A stretch of 64,000 bases of DNA from Raineyella sp034933565 (lineage in GTDB: Bacteria; Actinomycetota; Actinomycetes; Propionibacteriales; Propionibacteriaceae): contig NZ_JAYFNG010000023.1 of NCBI RefSeq assembly GCF_034933565.1, positions 1 through 64,000 on the forward strand, read 5' to 3'. Every line of letters starts with the position of its first letter. The first letter of the stretch is position 1. The notes below the pieces were generated by a model, which was not told where the DNA came from, made no database searches, and saw nothing but the letters and a program-made list of their open reading frames with translations. This document shows, piece after piece, positions 8,755 to 17,335 of this stretch. Both the position numbers and the translations under genes were made by a program.

Positions 8755-9654
8755 GTGCCGGACACCCCTCTCGTCGACCGGGCGCTGGTCCGCGGGCTGC
8801 TGGCGTCCCAGCTGCCCGCCGAGCTCGCCGACCTGGCCGGCGCGCGCGTCACCCTGCTGGGCCAGGGCTGGGACAACGTGATGTTCGGGCTGGGTGACAG
8901 TTATGTCGTCCGCCTCCCGACCAGCCGGCTGGCCGCCCGGCTGATCGAGCACGAGATCGCCTGGGTCGCGACCGCCACGTCCCCGCTGCGTGACCTCGGG
9001 GTGGCGGTGCCGATCCCGGTGTTCTGCGGGGAGCCCAGTCCGGTGTTCCCGATGCGGTGGACCATCGTGCCGTGGATCCCCGGCACGGATCTGTCCACTG
9101 TGCCGGTGCCGCAGCGGCGCGACATCGCCGGGCCGCTGGCCCGATCGTTGGCGGCGCTGCATCGCCCGGCACCGCGGGAGGCGCCGCACAACCCGTACCG
9201 GGGCGTGCCCCTGATCGAGCGTGCCGCCGCTGTCGCCGACCGTTGGCCCGCCGTGCTGCGCTACCTGGGCGCGGCCGACACCGCCACCCTGCAGGACCAC
9301 TGGGAGCGGGCCCGGCAGGCGCCGGACTGGTCCGGTCCGCCGCTGTGGATCCACGGCGACGCCCACGCCCGCAACATCATCCAGCGGGACGGACGACTGG
9401 CCGGTCTGATCGACTTCGGCGATGTGTCCGCCGGCGATCCGGCGGTCGACCTGGCCACCGGGCGGCTGAGCTTCGACGCCGAGGGCTTCGCACGTTTCCG
9501 GGAGGTCGCCACGGCCGCCGGACCGTACGACGCGGCGATCTGGGACCGTGCGACCGGCTGGGCCGTGGTGATCCTCACCGCGCTGATCGCCGATCCGGTC
9601 AACCGCCGCAACTTCTCCGGGCTGGTCGAGGACGCCCGGGCGAATCTGACCTGA
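8755..9654 (+). CDS. Aminoglycoside/macrolide phosphotransferase-like kinase
   Basis: A protein kinase-fold small-molecule phosphotransferase (APH family) of 299 aa. It has the catalytic loop HGDAHARN (Brenner HxDxxxxN) near residue 200 and the metal-binding DFGD near 220. The N-terminal lobe shows GQGWDNVMFGLGDSYVVRLP, resembling macrolide 2'-phosphotransferases and related chromosomal APH proteins. GTG 8755 is 3 nt after the dapB stop, so it is co-transcribed with dapB. The substrate is unknown; the context is housekeeping, so a resistance role is not implied. Confidence 0.8.
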   Translation: MPDTPLVDRALVRGLLASQLPAELADLAGARVTLLGQGWDNVMFGLGDSYVVRLPTSRLAARLIEHEIAWVATATSPLRDLGVAVPIPVFCGEPSPVFPMRWTIVPWIPGTDLSTVPVPQRRDIAGPLARSLAALHRPAPREAPHNPYRGVPLIERAAAVADRWPAVLRYLGAADTATLQDHWERARQAPDWSGPPLWIHGDAHARNIIQRDGRLAGLIDFGDVSAGDPAVDLATGRLSFDAEGFARFREVATAAGPYDAAIWDRATGWAVVILTALIADPVNRRNFSGLVEDARANLT

Positions 9655-9692
9655 TCCGTCGGGACGCTCATCACGGGCCGGCTCCGGCGCAC

Positions 9693-9780
9693 CGAGACCG
9701 TACGGTCCTCAGCCCGGCGTGAGCCGAGACCGCCCGGCCGTACGATCCTCAGCCCAGCGAGACCGTACGGTCCTCGTCCC
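9693..9780. repeat. Three degenerate copies of the M16 gene 3' end
   Basis: The last codons of the M16 gene are repeated just beyond its stop: 9693-9716, about 9725-9755 and 9758-9780 share cgagaccg...tacggtcctc. Two copies contain the 12-bp palindrome GACCGTACGGTC (9696-9707 and 9761-9772). This lies in the convergent gap between the phosphotransferase gene and the M16 gene and may serve as a weak terminator or be a duplication scar. Confidence 0.65.
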
Positions 9781-11062
9781 AGGGGCCCACCACCGCCAGG
9801 GTCGGCTCGACGGTGAACAGCTCACGGGCCAGCACGTGCACGTCCTCGAGCGTGACCGCCTCGACGGCCGCCAGCATCTCACCGACGGTCCGCGGGTCGT
9901 CCTGGAGGACCGTCCGCCCGTTGCGGGACATGTGGGCCGCGGGGGACTCCAGCCCGAGCAGGGTCTGGCCGCGGATCTGCCCCTTGGCCTGGGCCAGCTC
10001 GGTGCCGGTGATGCCGTGGGCCAGCACGTCGTCCAGCACCGCGCGGACCACGTCGACGATCTGTTGGAGCCGCTCGGGGGCGCAGGCCCATTCGATGCTG
10101 ACCTGCCCGGCATCGGTGTAGGCGATCTCGCTGGCGTCGATGCTGTAGGTGAGGCCACGCCGCTCGCGCACCTCGACGAACAGTCGCGCTGACATCCCGC
10201 CGCCCAGCACGGTGGCCAGCACGTCGAGGGCGGCCCGGCGCGGGTCGAGCAGGGCCAGCCCCGGCCAGGACATCACCGCCTCGAGCTGCTCGAAGTCACG
10301 GGTCTGCACGACGACTCCCGGGTCGGCGACCGCGGCCGCCTCACCCTCGGCGGACAGTGCCGGTGCCTGCCGCTGGGCGAGCGCCTCGTCGAGGGTGGCG
10401 AGCTGCTCGAGCAGCCGGTCGTGGTCGACGGCGCCGGAGGCACTCACCACGATGTCGTCAGCGCGGTACTGGGCCAGCCAGTACTCGACCACGGCATCGC
10501 GATCCATCGCCCGGATACTCTCCACGGACCCGATGACCGGCTTCGCCAGGCCGCTGCGCCCGTACAGTCGCCGGGCGGACAGGTCGTGGGCGACGTCGCC
10601 GGGGTCGTCATTGCCCATCGCGATCTCCTCGAGCACGACGGTGCGCTCCGAGGCGAAATGCTCGGGCCGGATCAGCGAGTACGCGAGCATGTCCGACATC
10701 ACCCCGACCGCCCGGTCGGCCTCCTCGGCGAGCAGCCTGGCGTAGAAGCAGGTGTGCTCCTTGGCGGTGTACGCGTTGAGATCACCGCCGACCCCCTCGA
10801 TGGAGGCGGAGATCTCCTCGGCGCTGAGCCGCGGGGTGCCCTTGAACAGGACGTGCTCGAGCATGTGCGAGGCGCCGTGCAGAGCCTGGGTCTCGCGGCG
10901 CGAGCCCACTCCGACGAAGAAGCCGAGATTGAATGCGGCGGTGTGGGACAGACGCTCGGAGACGACGCGCAGTCCGCCCGGCAGGGTCGTACGGCGCAGG
11001 TCGCCGGCCAGATCGTCGGCCGACAGGAGCGGGCGGTTGATGGTGCTGAACCTCCGGGACAG
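9749..11062 (-). CDS. M16 zinc peptidase (start codon uncertain)
   Basis: A pitrilysin/mitochondrial-processing-peptidase-like protease, related to mycobacterial PepR. It shows the inverted zinc motif HMLEH (HxxEH), the downstream glutamate segment VVLEEIAM, and the second-domain R-Y motif (LTYSI). Family similarity begins about RRTTLPGGLRVV. No in-frame ATG, GTG or TTG lies between that point and the pnp terminator. Candidates are CTG 11062 with GGAGG 6 nt upstream, or ATC near 11041 with a second GGAGG. The frame stays open upstream to 11311 but through the pnp terminator, so that extension is not believable. Downstream of pnp, as in other actinobacteria. Confidence 0.88.
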   Translation of the reverse strand: MSRRFSTINRPLLSADDLAGDLRRTTLPGGLRVVSERLSHTAAFNLGFFVGVGSRRETQALHGASHMLEHVLFKGTPRLSAEEISASIEGVGGDLNAYTAKEHTCFYARLLAEEADRAVGVMSDMLAYSLIRPEHFASERTVVLEEIAMGNDDPGDVAHDLSARRLYGRSGLAKPVIGSVESIRAMDRDAVVEYWLAQYRADDIVVSASGAVDHDRLLEQLATLDEALAQRQAPALSAEGEAAAVADPGVVVQTRDFEQLEAVMSWPGLALLDPRRAALDVLATVLGGGMSARLFVEVRERRGLTYSIDASEIAYTDAGQVSIEWACAPERLQQIVDVVRAVLDDVLAHGITGTELAQAKGQIRGQTLLGLESPAAHMSRNGRTVLQDDPRTVGEMLAAVEAVTLEDVHVLARELFTVEPTLAVVGPWDEDRTVSLG

Positions 11063-11083
11063 GGGAGACCTCCGGGACAGGGG
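11050..11083. repeat. 18-bp tandem duplication at the M16 start
   Basis: ACCTCCGGGACAGGGG occurs at 11050-11065 and again at 11068-11083 (period 18). On the minus strand each copy carries a GGAGG ribosome site, so the M16 message has two alternative, in-frame Shine-Dalgarno elements. Confidence 0.7.
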
Positions 11084-11112
11084 GCGGGCCCGGATCGCGG
11101 GTCCTGCCCATG

Positions 11113-11118
11113 ATGATA
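11113..11118 (-). promoter_or_regulatory. -10 box upstream of the M16 gene
   Basis: TATCAT on the minus strand, about 50 nt before the proposed CTG start and after the pnp terminator; no convincing -35 at 17-18 nt. Confidence 0.4.
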
Positions 11119-11247
11119 AGGGCCGGGCGGAAATCAGTGCATCCCCGCCGCGGCCGGGGCCGGGCGCGGACCTGGGCAGCGCGGTCGGGGCAGGGCCGCA
11201 GTCCGGATCAGCCCGGGCGGGCGTGGGACCGCCGGCGCGGGAAAAGG

Positions 11248-11284
11248 GCGTCGCCCCTCCCGTACCGGGACGGAGGGGCGACGC
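11248..11284 (-). terminator. pnp rho-independent terminator
   Basis: A 13-bp perfect stem (11248-11260 with 11272-11284, 11-nt loop), 23 nt beyond the pnp stop. On the minus strand it is followed by CCTTTTCCC, a short U-tract. Confidence 0.85.
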
Positions 11285-11307
11285 GGGCTGACCCATGGGG
11301 GCGAGGA

Positions 11308-13650
11308 TCACTCCTCGGTGGCGGAGTCCTCGGACTCGCCGCCCTCGGCGGGCTTGCGGTGGGTGCGGCGGCGGCGACGCGGGGCGCGGTCGGACGCGGC
11401 CTGCTCGGACTCACCGTTGCCCTCGGTCTCCTCGTCCGCGTCCTGCGGCTCGGGATCGGTGGCCTCGGACTTCTCGACCACCGGGGCAAGGGACAGCTTG
11501 CCGCGGTCGTCGACCTCGGTGACCTCGACCTGGATCTTCTGGCCGACCTTGACGACGTCCTCGACGTTCTCCACCCGCTTGCCACCGTTCAGCTCACGCA
11601 GCTTGGTGACGTGCAGCAGGCCGTCCTTGCCCGGGAGCAGGGAGACGAACGCGCCGAAGTTGACGACCTTGACGACGGTGCCGAGGTAGCGCTCGCCGAC
11701 CTCGGGCATCGTCGGGTTGGCGATGGCGTTGATCATCGAGCGGGCGGCCTCGGCGGACTCGCCGGTGGTCGCACCGATGTAGATGGTGCCGTCGTCCTCG
11801 ATCGAGATGTTCGCGCCGGAGTCCTCCTGCATCTGGTTGATCACCTTGCCCTTCGGGCCGATGACCTCACCGATCTTGTCGACCGGCACGTGCATGGTGA
11901 TGATCCGCGGGGCGTACGGGCTCATCTCGTCCGGCTCGCCGATCGCCTCACCCATCACCTCGAGCAGGGTCATCCGGGCTTCCTTGGCCTGCAGCAGCGC
12001 CTTGGCCAGCTCCTCGGACGGGATGCCGTTGAGCTTGGTGTCGAGCTGCAGCGCGGTGACGAAGTCACGGGTGCCGGCGACCTTGAAGTCCATGTCACCC
12101 AGCGCGTCCTCAGCGCCGAGGATGTCGGTCAGCGCGACGTACTTGGTCTCGCCGTCGATCTCCTCGCTCATCAGGCCCATCGCGATGCCGGCCACCGAGG
12201 CGCGCAGCGGCACGCCGGCGTTCAGCAGCGACAGGGTGGAGGCGCAGACCGAGCCCATCGAGGTGGAGCCGTTGGAGCCGAGCGCCTCCGAGACCTGGCG
12301 GATGGCGTACGGGAACTCCTCCTTGCTCGGGAGGACCGGCACCAGGGCGCGCTCGGCGAGCGCACCGTGGCCGATCTCGCGACGCTTCGGGGAGCCGACC
12401 CGGCCGGTCTCACCGGTGGAGTACGGCGGGAAGTTGTAGTGGTGCATGTAGCGCTTGGAGTTCTCCGGCGCCAGCGTGTCGATCTTCTGCTCCATCTCGA
12501 GCATGTTCAGCGTGGTGACACCCAGGATCTGGGTCTCGCCGCGCTGGAAGAGCGCCGAACCGTGCACCCGGGGGATGATCTCGACGTCGGCGGACAGCGC
12601 GCGGATGTCCCGCACACCGCGGCCGTCGATCCGGACGCCCTCGGTGAGGGTACGGTGCCGGACGATCTTCTTCTGCACCGACTTGAAGGCGGCCTTGATC
12701 TCGGCCTCGCGGTCGGGGAAGGTCGCGGCGAGGGAGGAGACGGCCTTCGCCTTGAGGGCGTCCTCGCGGTTCTGGCGTTCCAGCTTGGCGGGGATCGCCA
12801 TCACCTCGCGCATCTCGTCGGCGACCAGCTGCTCGACGGCCGCGTAGACGTCGTCGCCGTAGTCGGCGAAGACGGGGAACTCGCGCTGCTCCTTCGGCAT
12901 CTCGGCCGCCAGGCGGGCCTGCGCGTCGCACAGCACCTTGATGAACGGCTTGGCGGCCTCCAGGCCCTCGGCGACGACCTGCTCGGTCGGGGCCTTCTTG
13001 CCGGCCTTGATCAGGTCGACCATGTGCTCGCCGCCACCGGCCTCGACCATCATCACCGCGACGTCACCGTCGGGCAGCACCCGGCCGGCGACGACCATCT
13101 CGAAGGTGGACTCGGCGTCCTGCTCCACGGTCGGGAAGCAGACCCAGTGGTCGCCGATCAGCGCGACGCGGACGCCGCCGATCGGGCCGGAGAAGGGCAG
13201 GCCGGCGATCTGGGTGGACATTGAGGCGGCGTTGATCGCGACGACGTCGTAGCGGACGTTCGGGTTCAGCGCCAGGACGGTGATGACCACCTGGACCTCG
13301 TTGCGCAGGCCCTTGACGAAGGACGGGCGCAGCGGGCGGTCGATCAGGCGCGCGGTGAGGATGGCGGAGGTGCCGGGGCGGCCCTCACGACGGAAGAACG
13401 AGCCGGGGATCCTGCCGGCCGCGTACATCCGCTCCTCGACGTCGACGGTCAGCGGGAAGAAGTCGAAGCCCTCGCGGGGGTGCTTCGCGGCGCTGGTGGC
13501 CGACAGCAGCATGGTGTCGCCGTCGAGGTAGACGGCCGCGGAGCCGTCGGCCTGCTGGGCGAGCGCGCCGACCTCGAAGCGCACGACGTGCTTGCCGAAC
13601 GTGCCGTTGTCGATGATGGCTTCGGAGAAATGGACGTTGGGTCCCTCCAT
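11308..13650 (-). CDS. pnp: Polyribonucleotide nucleotidyltransferase (PNPase)
   Basis: PNPase degrades RNA 3' to 5' by phosphorolysis and can add tails. The two RNase PH domains, KH domain (EVIGPKGKVINQMQ) and S1 domain (YLGTVVKVVNFGAFVSLLPG) appear in order. The C-terminus carries an acidic then Arg-rich tail (APRRRRRTHRK) of about 50 residues, common in actinobacteria. ATG 13650 is chosen over an in-frame start 99 bases upstream because AAAGGAG lies 6 nt before it and the protein then begins MEGPNVHFSEAIIDNG. The length is 780 aa. rpsO is upstream, as in most bacteria. Confidence 0.97.
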   Translation of the reverse strand: MEGPNVHFSEAIIDNGTFGKHVVRFEVGALAQQADGSAAVYLDGDTMLLSATSAAKHPREGFDFFPLTVDVEERMYAAGRIPGSFFRREGRPGTSAILTARLIDRPLRPSFVKGLRNEVQVVITVLALNPNVRYDVVAINAASMSTQIAGLPFSGPIGGVRVALIGDHWVCFPTVEQDAESTFEMVVAGRVLPDGDVAVMMVEAGGGEHMVDLIKAGKKAPTEQVVAEGLEAAKPFIKVLCDAQARLAAEMPKEQREFPVFADYGDDVYAAVEQLVADEMREVMAIPAKLERQNREDALKAKAVSSLAATFPDREAEIKAAFKSVQKKIVRHRTLTEGVRIDGRGVRDIRALSADVEIIPRVHGSALFQRGETQILGVTTLNMLEMEQKIDTLAPENSKRYMHHYNFPPYSTGETGRVGSPKRREIGHGALAERALVPVLPSKEEFPYAIRQVSEALGSNGSTSMGSVCASTLSLLNAGVPLRASVAGIAMGLMSEEIDGETKYVALTDILGAEDALGDMDFKVAGTRDFVTALQLDTKLNGIPSEELAKALLQAKEARMTLLEVMGEAIGEPDEMSPYAPRIITMHVPVDKIGEVIGPKGKVINQMQEDSGANISIEDDGTIYIGATTGESAEAARSMINAIANPTMPEVGERYLGTVVKVVNFGAFVSLLPGKDGLLHVTKLRELNGGKRVENVEDVVKVGQKIQVEVTEVDDRGKLSLAPVVEKSEATDPEPQDADEETEGNGESEQAASDRAPRRRRRTHRKPAEGGESEDSATEE

Positions 13651-13879
13651 GGGGACTCCTTTCGTGTACGCCGCAGGACACACGGCCGGTCCGTGTACGG
13701 AGACCGGTCTTCGATCGAGGTCCGCGGGCGTACGCCGCTCGGCGACCACCGGAGGACCGGAGTCACGGGCGTTTCCCGAGAACCACTACCGAGGACCGAG
13801 GACTCCCGAAGCGACCGGGCCCTGCGAACGGCTGTGGACGTGGTGTCGATGACCGGTGAAATGGTCACAGACCGGACTG

Positions 13880-13908
13880 ATTCTACCCGACCGGGCCGGT
13901 GAGGTCGA
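13880..13908 (-). promoter_or_regulatory. pnp promoter
   Basis: Minus strand: -35 TCGACC (13908-13903), 17-nt spacer, -10 TAGAAT (13885-13880). Confidence 0.6.
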
Positions 13909-14070
13909 TTCATTGCGTGACCCGGCTGTGATCCTCCCGTGCGGGGCCGGGCGTTGCCGCCGTCGGCGCGTGGCCGTCGCGGGCATAGGGGCAGGTGGTC
14001 GGGCCGGTCGGGTTCCATGACCGGTGCCGCGGCACGACGCGCCGTGACAACCACGAGCCCCGACACCGAC

Positions 14071-14099
14071 GAGAGGCGGCCCCGTAGGGACCGCCTCTC
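14071..14099 (-). terminator. rpsO terminator
   Basis: A 9-bp stem (14071-14079 with 14091-14099), 15 nt past the rpsO stop; no U-tract. Confidence 0.6.
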
Positions 14100-14114
14100 A
14101 TCGTGGGGACAGCG

Positions 14115-14378
14115 TCAGCGACGCAGGCCCAGCCGCGCGATCAGCGAGCGGTAGTGCTCGATGTCGTTCTTCGCGATGTAGTTCAGCAGGCGACGGCGCT
14201 GGCCGACCATGAGCATCAGGCCACGTCGGGAGTGGTGGTCTCCCTTGTGCTCCTTGAGGTGCTCGGTCAGGTGCGCGATGCGCTTGGTGAGCAGGGCCAC
14301 CTGGACGTCCGGGGAGCCGGTGTCGCCGGGGTGGGTCGCGTATTCATCGATGATCTTCTGCTTCTCGGCAGCATCCAT
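14115..14378 (-). CDS. rpsO: 30S ribosomal protein S15
   Basis: S15 binds the central domain of 16S rRNA and contacts 23S rRNA in bridge B4. The 87-residue protein has the signature HKGDHHSRRGLMLMVGQRRRLLNY. ATG 14378 follows AAAGGAG at good spacing; a longer in-frame extension to 14546 would run through the rpmB terminator and is rejected. It stands just upstream of pnp, which has its own promoter. Confidence 0.97.
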   Translation of the reverse strand: MDAAEKQKIIDEYATHPGDTGSPDVQVALLTKRIAHLTEHLKEHKGDHHSRRGLMLMVGQRRRLLNYIAKNDIEHYRSLIARLGLRR

Positions 14379-14492
14379 GGCTGCACTCCTTTCGTCGTTC
14401 CCGTTGCGCGGCGCTGAGTGGTCACAGCTCTTGGGCTTCCGCGGCCGATCGAACGGCAGGGGGGACAGGTTGCCGGCTCGTGCCGGCAGGGT

Positions 14493-14546
14493 GTCGCTCC
14501 ACCGGGGAGCGACGGTGTGACGAGGACCCGTCGGGAGTCCCGTCAC
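14493..14546 (-). terminator. Double terminator after rpmB
   Basis: Two adjacent hairpins: an 8-bp stem at 14493-14513 and a 10-bp stem with one bulge at 14517-14546, immediately beyond the rpmB stop. They separate rpmB from rpsO. Confidence 0.65.
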
Positions 14547-14556
14547 GACGGCGAGG

Positions 14557-14742
14557 TCAGTGAGAGACCTTGCCGGCCTTGAGGCACGAGGTGCACACGT
14601 TCATGCGCTTGGTCGTCCCGTTCAGCGTCACGCGGACGCGCTGGATGTTCGGGTTCCAGCGACGGTTCGTCTTCTTCTTCGACCAGGGCACGTTGTGTCC
14701 AAAGCCCGGGCCCTTGGCGCAGATGTCACATACAGCAGCCAC
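14557..14742 (-). CDS. rpmB: 50S ribosomal protein L28 (zinc-binding form)
   Basis: A 61-residue L28 that starts (after GTG) AAVCDICAKGPGFGHNVPWS. It has two CxxC pairs, CDIC and CTSC, the zinc-binding (C+) form; actinobacteria often carry a second, cysteine-free copy induced by zinc starvation, not seen here. GTG 14742 is preceded by AAGGAGA; an in-frame ATG 33 bases upstream would add an atypical TDTFPEGEPP extension. It is a single-gene unit with its own promoter and terminators. Confidence 0.96.
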   Translation of the reverse strand: MAAVCDICAKGPGFGHNVPWSKKKTNRRWNPNIQRVRVTLNGTTKRMNVCTSCLKAGKVSH

Positions 14743-14814
14743 TGGTGGTTCTCCTTCTGGAAACGTGTCGGTCACGTCGTACCGTACGGATCACGGCACG
14801 AAAGCAACCGGTAC

Positions 14815-14820
14815 AGAATA
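14815..14820 (-). promoter_or_regulatory. rpmB -10 box
   Basis: TATTCT on the minus strand, about 73 nt before the GTG; no strong -35. The leader has no zinc-regulator (Zur) palindrome that I can identify. Confidence 0.4.
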
Positions 14821-14852
14821 GCCGACCCGTCCGCGATCTGGGAAATCGCGGT

Positions 14853-16040
14853 TCAGTCGGCCACGGACAGGCGGTCGAGCATCGTCGCCAGGAAGTCCTG
14901 GCAGGCCTCGAGCTGGGCGATGTCGACGTACTCGTCGGCTCCGTGGGCCTGGGCGATGTCGCCGGGTCCGCAGATGACTGTCTCGATCCCTGCGGCGTGG
15001 AAGGCGCCTCCGTCGGTGCCGTAGGTCACGTGCTCGTCGCTGGGGATCCCACCGTACGCGATCGCCGCCAGGGTGGCGGGGGAGTCCGCAGCGGCCGAAA
15101 GAGCCGGGACCGAATCCTCGACGACGACCTCGACCCCGGTGCCGGCCTGCTCGGCCTGCATGGCGCGGGTCAGGTCGGCGGCCTCCGCTCGCAGCCGGGT
15201 GACGACGTCGGCGGGGTCCAGGGTGGGGACGGTGCGGAACTCCAGCACCACACGGCACCGCTCGGGGACGATGTTGCGGGCGGTGCCGCCCTCGATCGTC
15301 ATGATGCCCCCGGTGGAGTACGGCACGCCGTAGTCGGGGTCGTACGGTCCGTGCTCCCGCCAGCCGTCGGTGATGGCCCGGAAGGCGGTGCACATCCGGG
15401 CGGCGTACTCCACCGCGTTGCATCCGGTGGCCGGCAAGGAGGAGTGGGCGGCCCGGCCCCGGACGTCGATCCGGACGATGGTGACCGACTTGTGCCCGGT
15501 GATCACCCGCATCGAGGTGGGCTCCCCGACGATGCAGACCCGGGGGCGTACGCCCAGAGCAGCCAGGTCACCGGTCATCCGGACGGCGCCGCGGGCCGCG
15601 AGTTCCTCGTCGAAGGTGAACGCCAGGTGCACGGGCTCGCTCAGCCGGGCGGCCGCGAACCGCGGCAGGGCGGCGGTGACGAGGGCGAGGAAGCCCTTCA
15701 TGTCCGCGGCGCCGCGGGCGTAGAGCCGACCCTCGCGGATCTGCGGACGATACGGGTCGGAGCTCCAGACCTGGCCGTCGACCGGCACGGTGTCCATGTG
15801 CCCGCTGAGCGCGACCCCGCCGTCGGTGCAGCCGTCGGCGGCGGGCAGGGTGGCGACGAGGTTCGCCTTGCGGCCGGTGGCGTCGGGACACAGCTGCACC
15901 GCGATGCCGAGGGAGCGGCACTCCTCGGCGATCAGCTCGGCCACCGGCAGGTTGGACAGCCGGCTGGTCGTGTCGCGGGTCAGGAGGCGGTCGAGCCAGT
16001 CGACGGCCCGGTCATCGAGTCGGCCCCAGCCGTCGGTCAT
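14853..16040 (-). CDS. argE: Acetylornithine deacetylase (M20 family)
   Basis: A zinc hydrolase of the M20/ArgE-DapE family; ArgE removes acetate from N-acetylornithine in arginine synthesis. Metal and catalytic residues are visible: SGHMDTVPVDG (His and Asp, about 83), GAADMKG (about 115), FDEELAARGA (Glu-Glu, about 147) and the dimerisation-domain RGRAAHSS. The 395-residue length and C-terminal GTDGGAFHAAGIETVICGPG fit ArgE better than DapE, but the assignment is by family. ATG 16040 overlaps the coaD stop (ATGA), so translation is coupled; last gene of rsmD-coaD-argE. Confidence 0.85.
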   Translation of the reverse strand: MTDGWGRLDDRAVDWLDRLLTRDTTSRLSNLPVAELIAEECRSLGIAVQLCPDATGRKANLVATLPAADGCTDGGVALSGHMDTVPVDGQVWSSDPYRPQIREGRLYARGAADMKGFLALVTAALPRFAAARLSEPVHLAFTFDEELAARGAVRMTGDLAALGVRPRVCIVGEPTSMRVITGHKSVTIVRIDVRGRAAHSSLPATGCNAVEYAARMCTAFRAITDGWREHGPYDPDYGVPYSTGGIMTIEGGTARNIVPERCRVVLEFRTVPTLDPADVVTRLRAEAADLTRAMQAEQAGTGVEVVVEDSVPALSAAADSPATLAAIAYGGIPSDEHVTYGTDGGAFHAAGIETVICGPGDIAQAHGADEYVDIAQLEACQDFLATMLDRLSVAD

Positions 16041-16660
16041 GAGGTCACCTGCCGGCCGTCCGCTGCGGCGTCCCCGTTGTCTCCGTTGTCCCGGGCGGAT
16101 GTGGCGTCCCCGGCGGATGCGGCCGGGACGTCGGTGAGCCGGCTGCTCGCCGTCCGCTGCGGGTCGCCCGGCGCGCCCGCGGTCCGCTGCCGGTCGGCCT
16201 GGGCGGTCAGCGCGGTGACGACGAAGTCCGGGACGAAGGTCGAGACGTCGCCGTGCATCAGGGCGATCTCCCGGACCAGCGTGGAGGACACGAAGGACCA
16301 CTGGGCCGCGGTCGGCAGCAGGATCGTCTCGACCCCGGTGAGCTGCTTGTTCATCTGGGCCATCTGGAGCTCGTAGTCGAAGTCGGAGGCGAACCGCAGG
16401 CCCTTGACGATGGCGCCGATGCCGTGTGTCCGGCAGTACTCGGCGAGCAGTCCGTCGATCGGATCGACCACGACGTTCGGCAGGTCGGCGCAGGCCTGGC
16501 TGAGCATGGCCAGCCGGTCGTCCAGGGTGAACAGGCCGTTCTTCGAGGTGTTGCGGCCGACGCCCACGACCACCTCGTCGAAGGACCGGGCGGCCCGCTC
16601 GATGATGTCGAGGTGGCCGTGCGTCACCGGGTCGAACGAGCCGGGACAGATGACCTTCAC
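16037..16660 (-). CDS. coaD: Phosphopantetheine adenylyltransferase
   Basis: CoaD transfers AMP to 4'-phosphopantetheine in coenzyme A synthesis. The nucleotidyltransferase motif GSFDPVTHGHLDII is at residues 7-20 and WSFVSSTLVREI near 124. The core ends around residue 160; about 47 further residues (AGAPGDPQRTASSRLTDV and onward) form a disordered tail absent from typical 160-residue CoaD. The GTG start at 16660 follows AGGAGG and overlaps the rsmD stop (GTGA). Confidence 0.96.
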   Translation of the reverse strand: MKVICPGSFDPVTHGHLDIIERAARSFDEVVVGVGRNTSKNGLFTLDDRLAMLSQACADLPNVVVDPIDGLLAEYCRTHGIGAIVKGLRFASDFDYELQMAQMNKQLTGVETILLPTAAQWSFVSSTLVREIALMHGDVSTFVPDFVVTALTAQADRQRTAGAPGDPQRTASSRLTDVPAASAGDATSARDNGDNGDAAADGRQVTS

Positions 16661-17217
16661 CGAGCCTCCTGGGCGTAGTGGATCGTGGTTTCACCATAGC
16701 GGCGCGACCAACCGTCCACGCGGTCCGGCCACCGAGGGGCGCGGTCGCGGGAGGAGCGCTCGAGCACCAGTAGCCCGTCGGCGGCCAGCCAGCCGGAGGC
16801 CCACACCGCGCCGAGCACCCGCTCCAGCTCGTCGGTCGGGACCGGGTAGGGCGGGTCGGCCCAGATGATGTCGTACGCGCGCGGGGCGGGGCCGGCGAGC
16901 AGATCGGCGACCGGGAGCGTCCGGACGTCCAGCGGGAGCCCGAGGTCGCGGGCGTTGCGGCGGACCAGGTCGGCGGTGCGCCGGTCCGATTCCACCGCGC
17001 TCACCGGCGTGGCCCCGCGACTCGCCGCCTCCAGGGCCATCGCCCCGGACCCCGCGTAGAGGTCGAGGAAGGCGAGCCCCTCCAGACCGTCCCCCGACCA
17101 CGACTCCAGCGCCGAGAACACCGCCTCACGGACGCGATCGGTGGTCGGCCGGGTACGGGCACCGGGCGGGGTGGCGAGCCGGCGGCCCCCGCGGGTCCCG
17201 GCGATGATGCGAGTCAC
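16657..17217 (-). CDS. rsmD: 16S rRNA (guanine966-N2)-methyltransferase
   Basis: RsmD methylates G966 of 16S rRNA with S-adenosylmethionine. It starts TRIIAGTRGGRRLATPPG, typical of the family; the SAM motif FLDLYAGSGAMALEAASRGA is near residue 56 and the catalytic NPPY-like motif reads ADPPYPVP. GTG 17217 is chosen because a TAACCT -10 lies exactly 7 nt upstream (leaderless); an in-frame ATG 60 bases upstream gives an atypical extension. The length is 186 aa. First gene of a coupled rsmD-coaD-argE operon. Confidence 0.94.
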   Translation of the reverse strand: MTRIIAGTRGGRRLATPPGARTRPTTDRVREAVFSALESWSGDGLEGLAFLDLYAGSGAMALEAASRGATPVSAVESDRRTADLVRRNARDLGLPLDVRTLPVADLLAGPAPRAYDIIWADPPYPVPTDELERVLGAVWASGWLAADGLLVLERSSRDRAPRWPDRVDGWSRRYGETTIHYAQEAR

Positions 17218-17224
17218 ACCCGAC

Positions 17225-17230
17225 AGGTTA
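17225..17230 (-). promoter_or_regulatory. Leaderless -10 box of rsmD
   Basis: TAACCT on the minus strand, 7 nt before the GTG of rsmD. Confidence 0.55.
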
Positions 17231-17262
17231 CCGAGGGCGGCCTTCCTGGCCCATGGCCTGAC

Positions 17263-17268
17263 TAGACT
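17263..17268 (+). promoter_or_regulatory. -10 box for the split-barrel protein gene
   Basis: TAGACT, 67 nt before the ATG at 17336, divergent from the rsmD promoter. Confidence 0.45.
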
Positions 17269-17335
17269 CCGGATCACCGGTGCGATGCGGCCACGGGGGT
17301 CGTCAGGTCACCGCGGCGACGGAGGGTGGACGGTC

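Larger units (their letters stand above)
13651..14114 (-). other. Long pnp leader and rpsO-pnp intergenic region
   Basis: The 464 bases hold no gene I can support. From the minus-strand view they contain the rpsO terminator (14071-14099), a pnp promoter (13880-13908) and a leader of about 220 nt with several short inverted repeats, for example ACACGG/CCGTGT next to the ribosome site. PNPase leaders are often targets of RNase III autoregulation; whether this one is cannot be told from sequence. Confidence 0.5.

Noticed and set aside
8755..9654. Antibiotic-resistance gene
   Set aside because: The APH fold is clear but the gene is in a dapB operon on ordinary core chromosome, and the substrate cannot be read from sequence.
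11063..11311. Upstream extension of the M16 peptidase frame
   Set aside because: It would read through the pnp terminator and gives a low-complexity Pro/Arg/Gly peptide unlike the family.
11110..13224. A 704-codon plus-strand open frame opposite pnp
   Set aside because: Antisense shadow of PNPase, no family resemblance.
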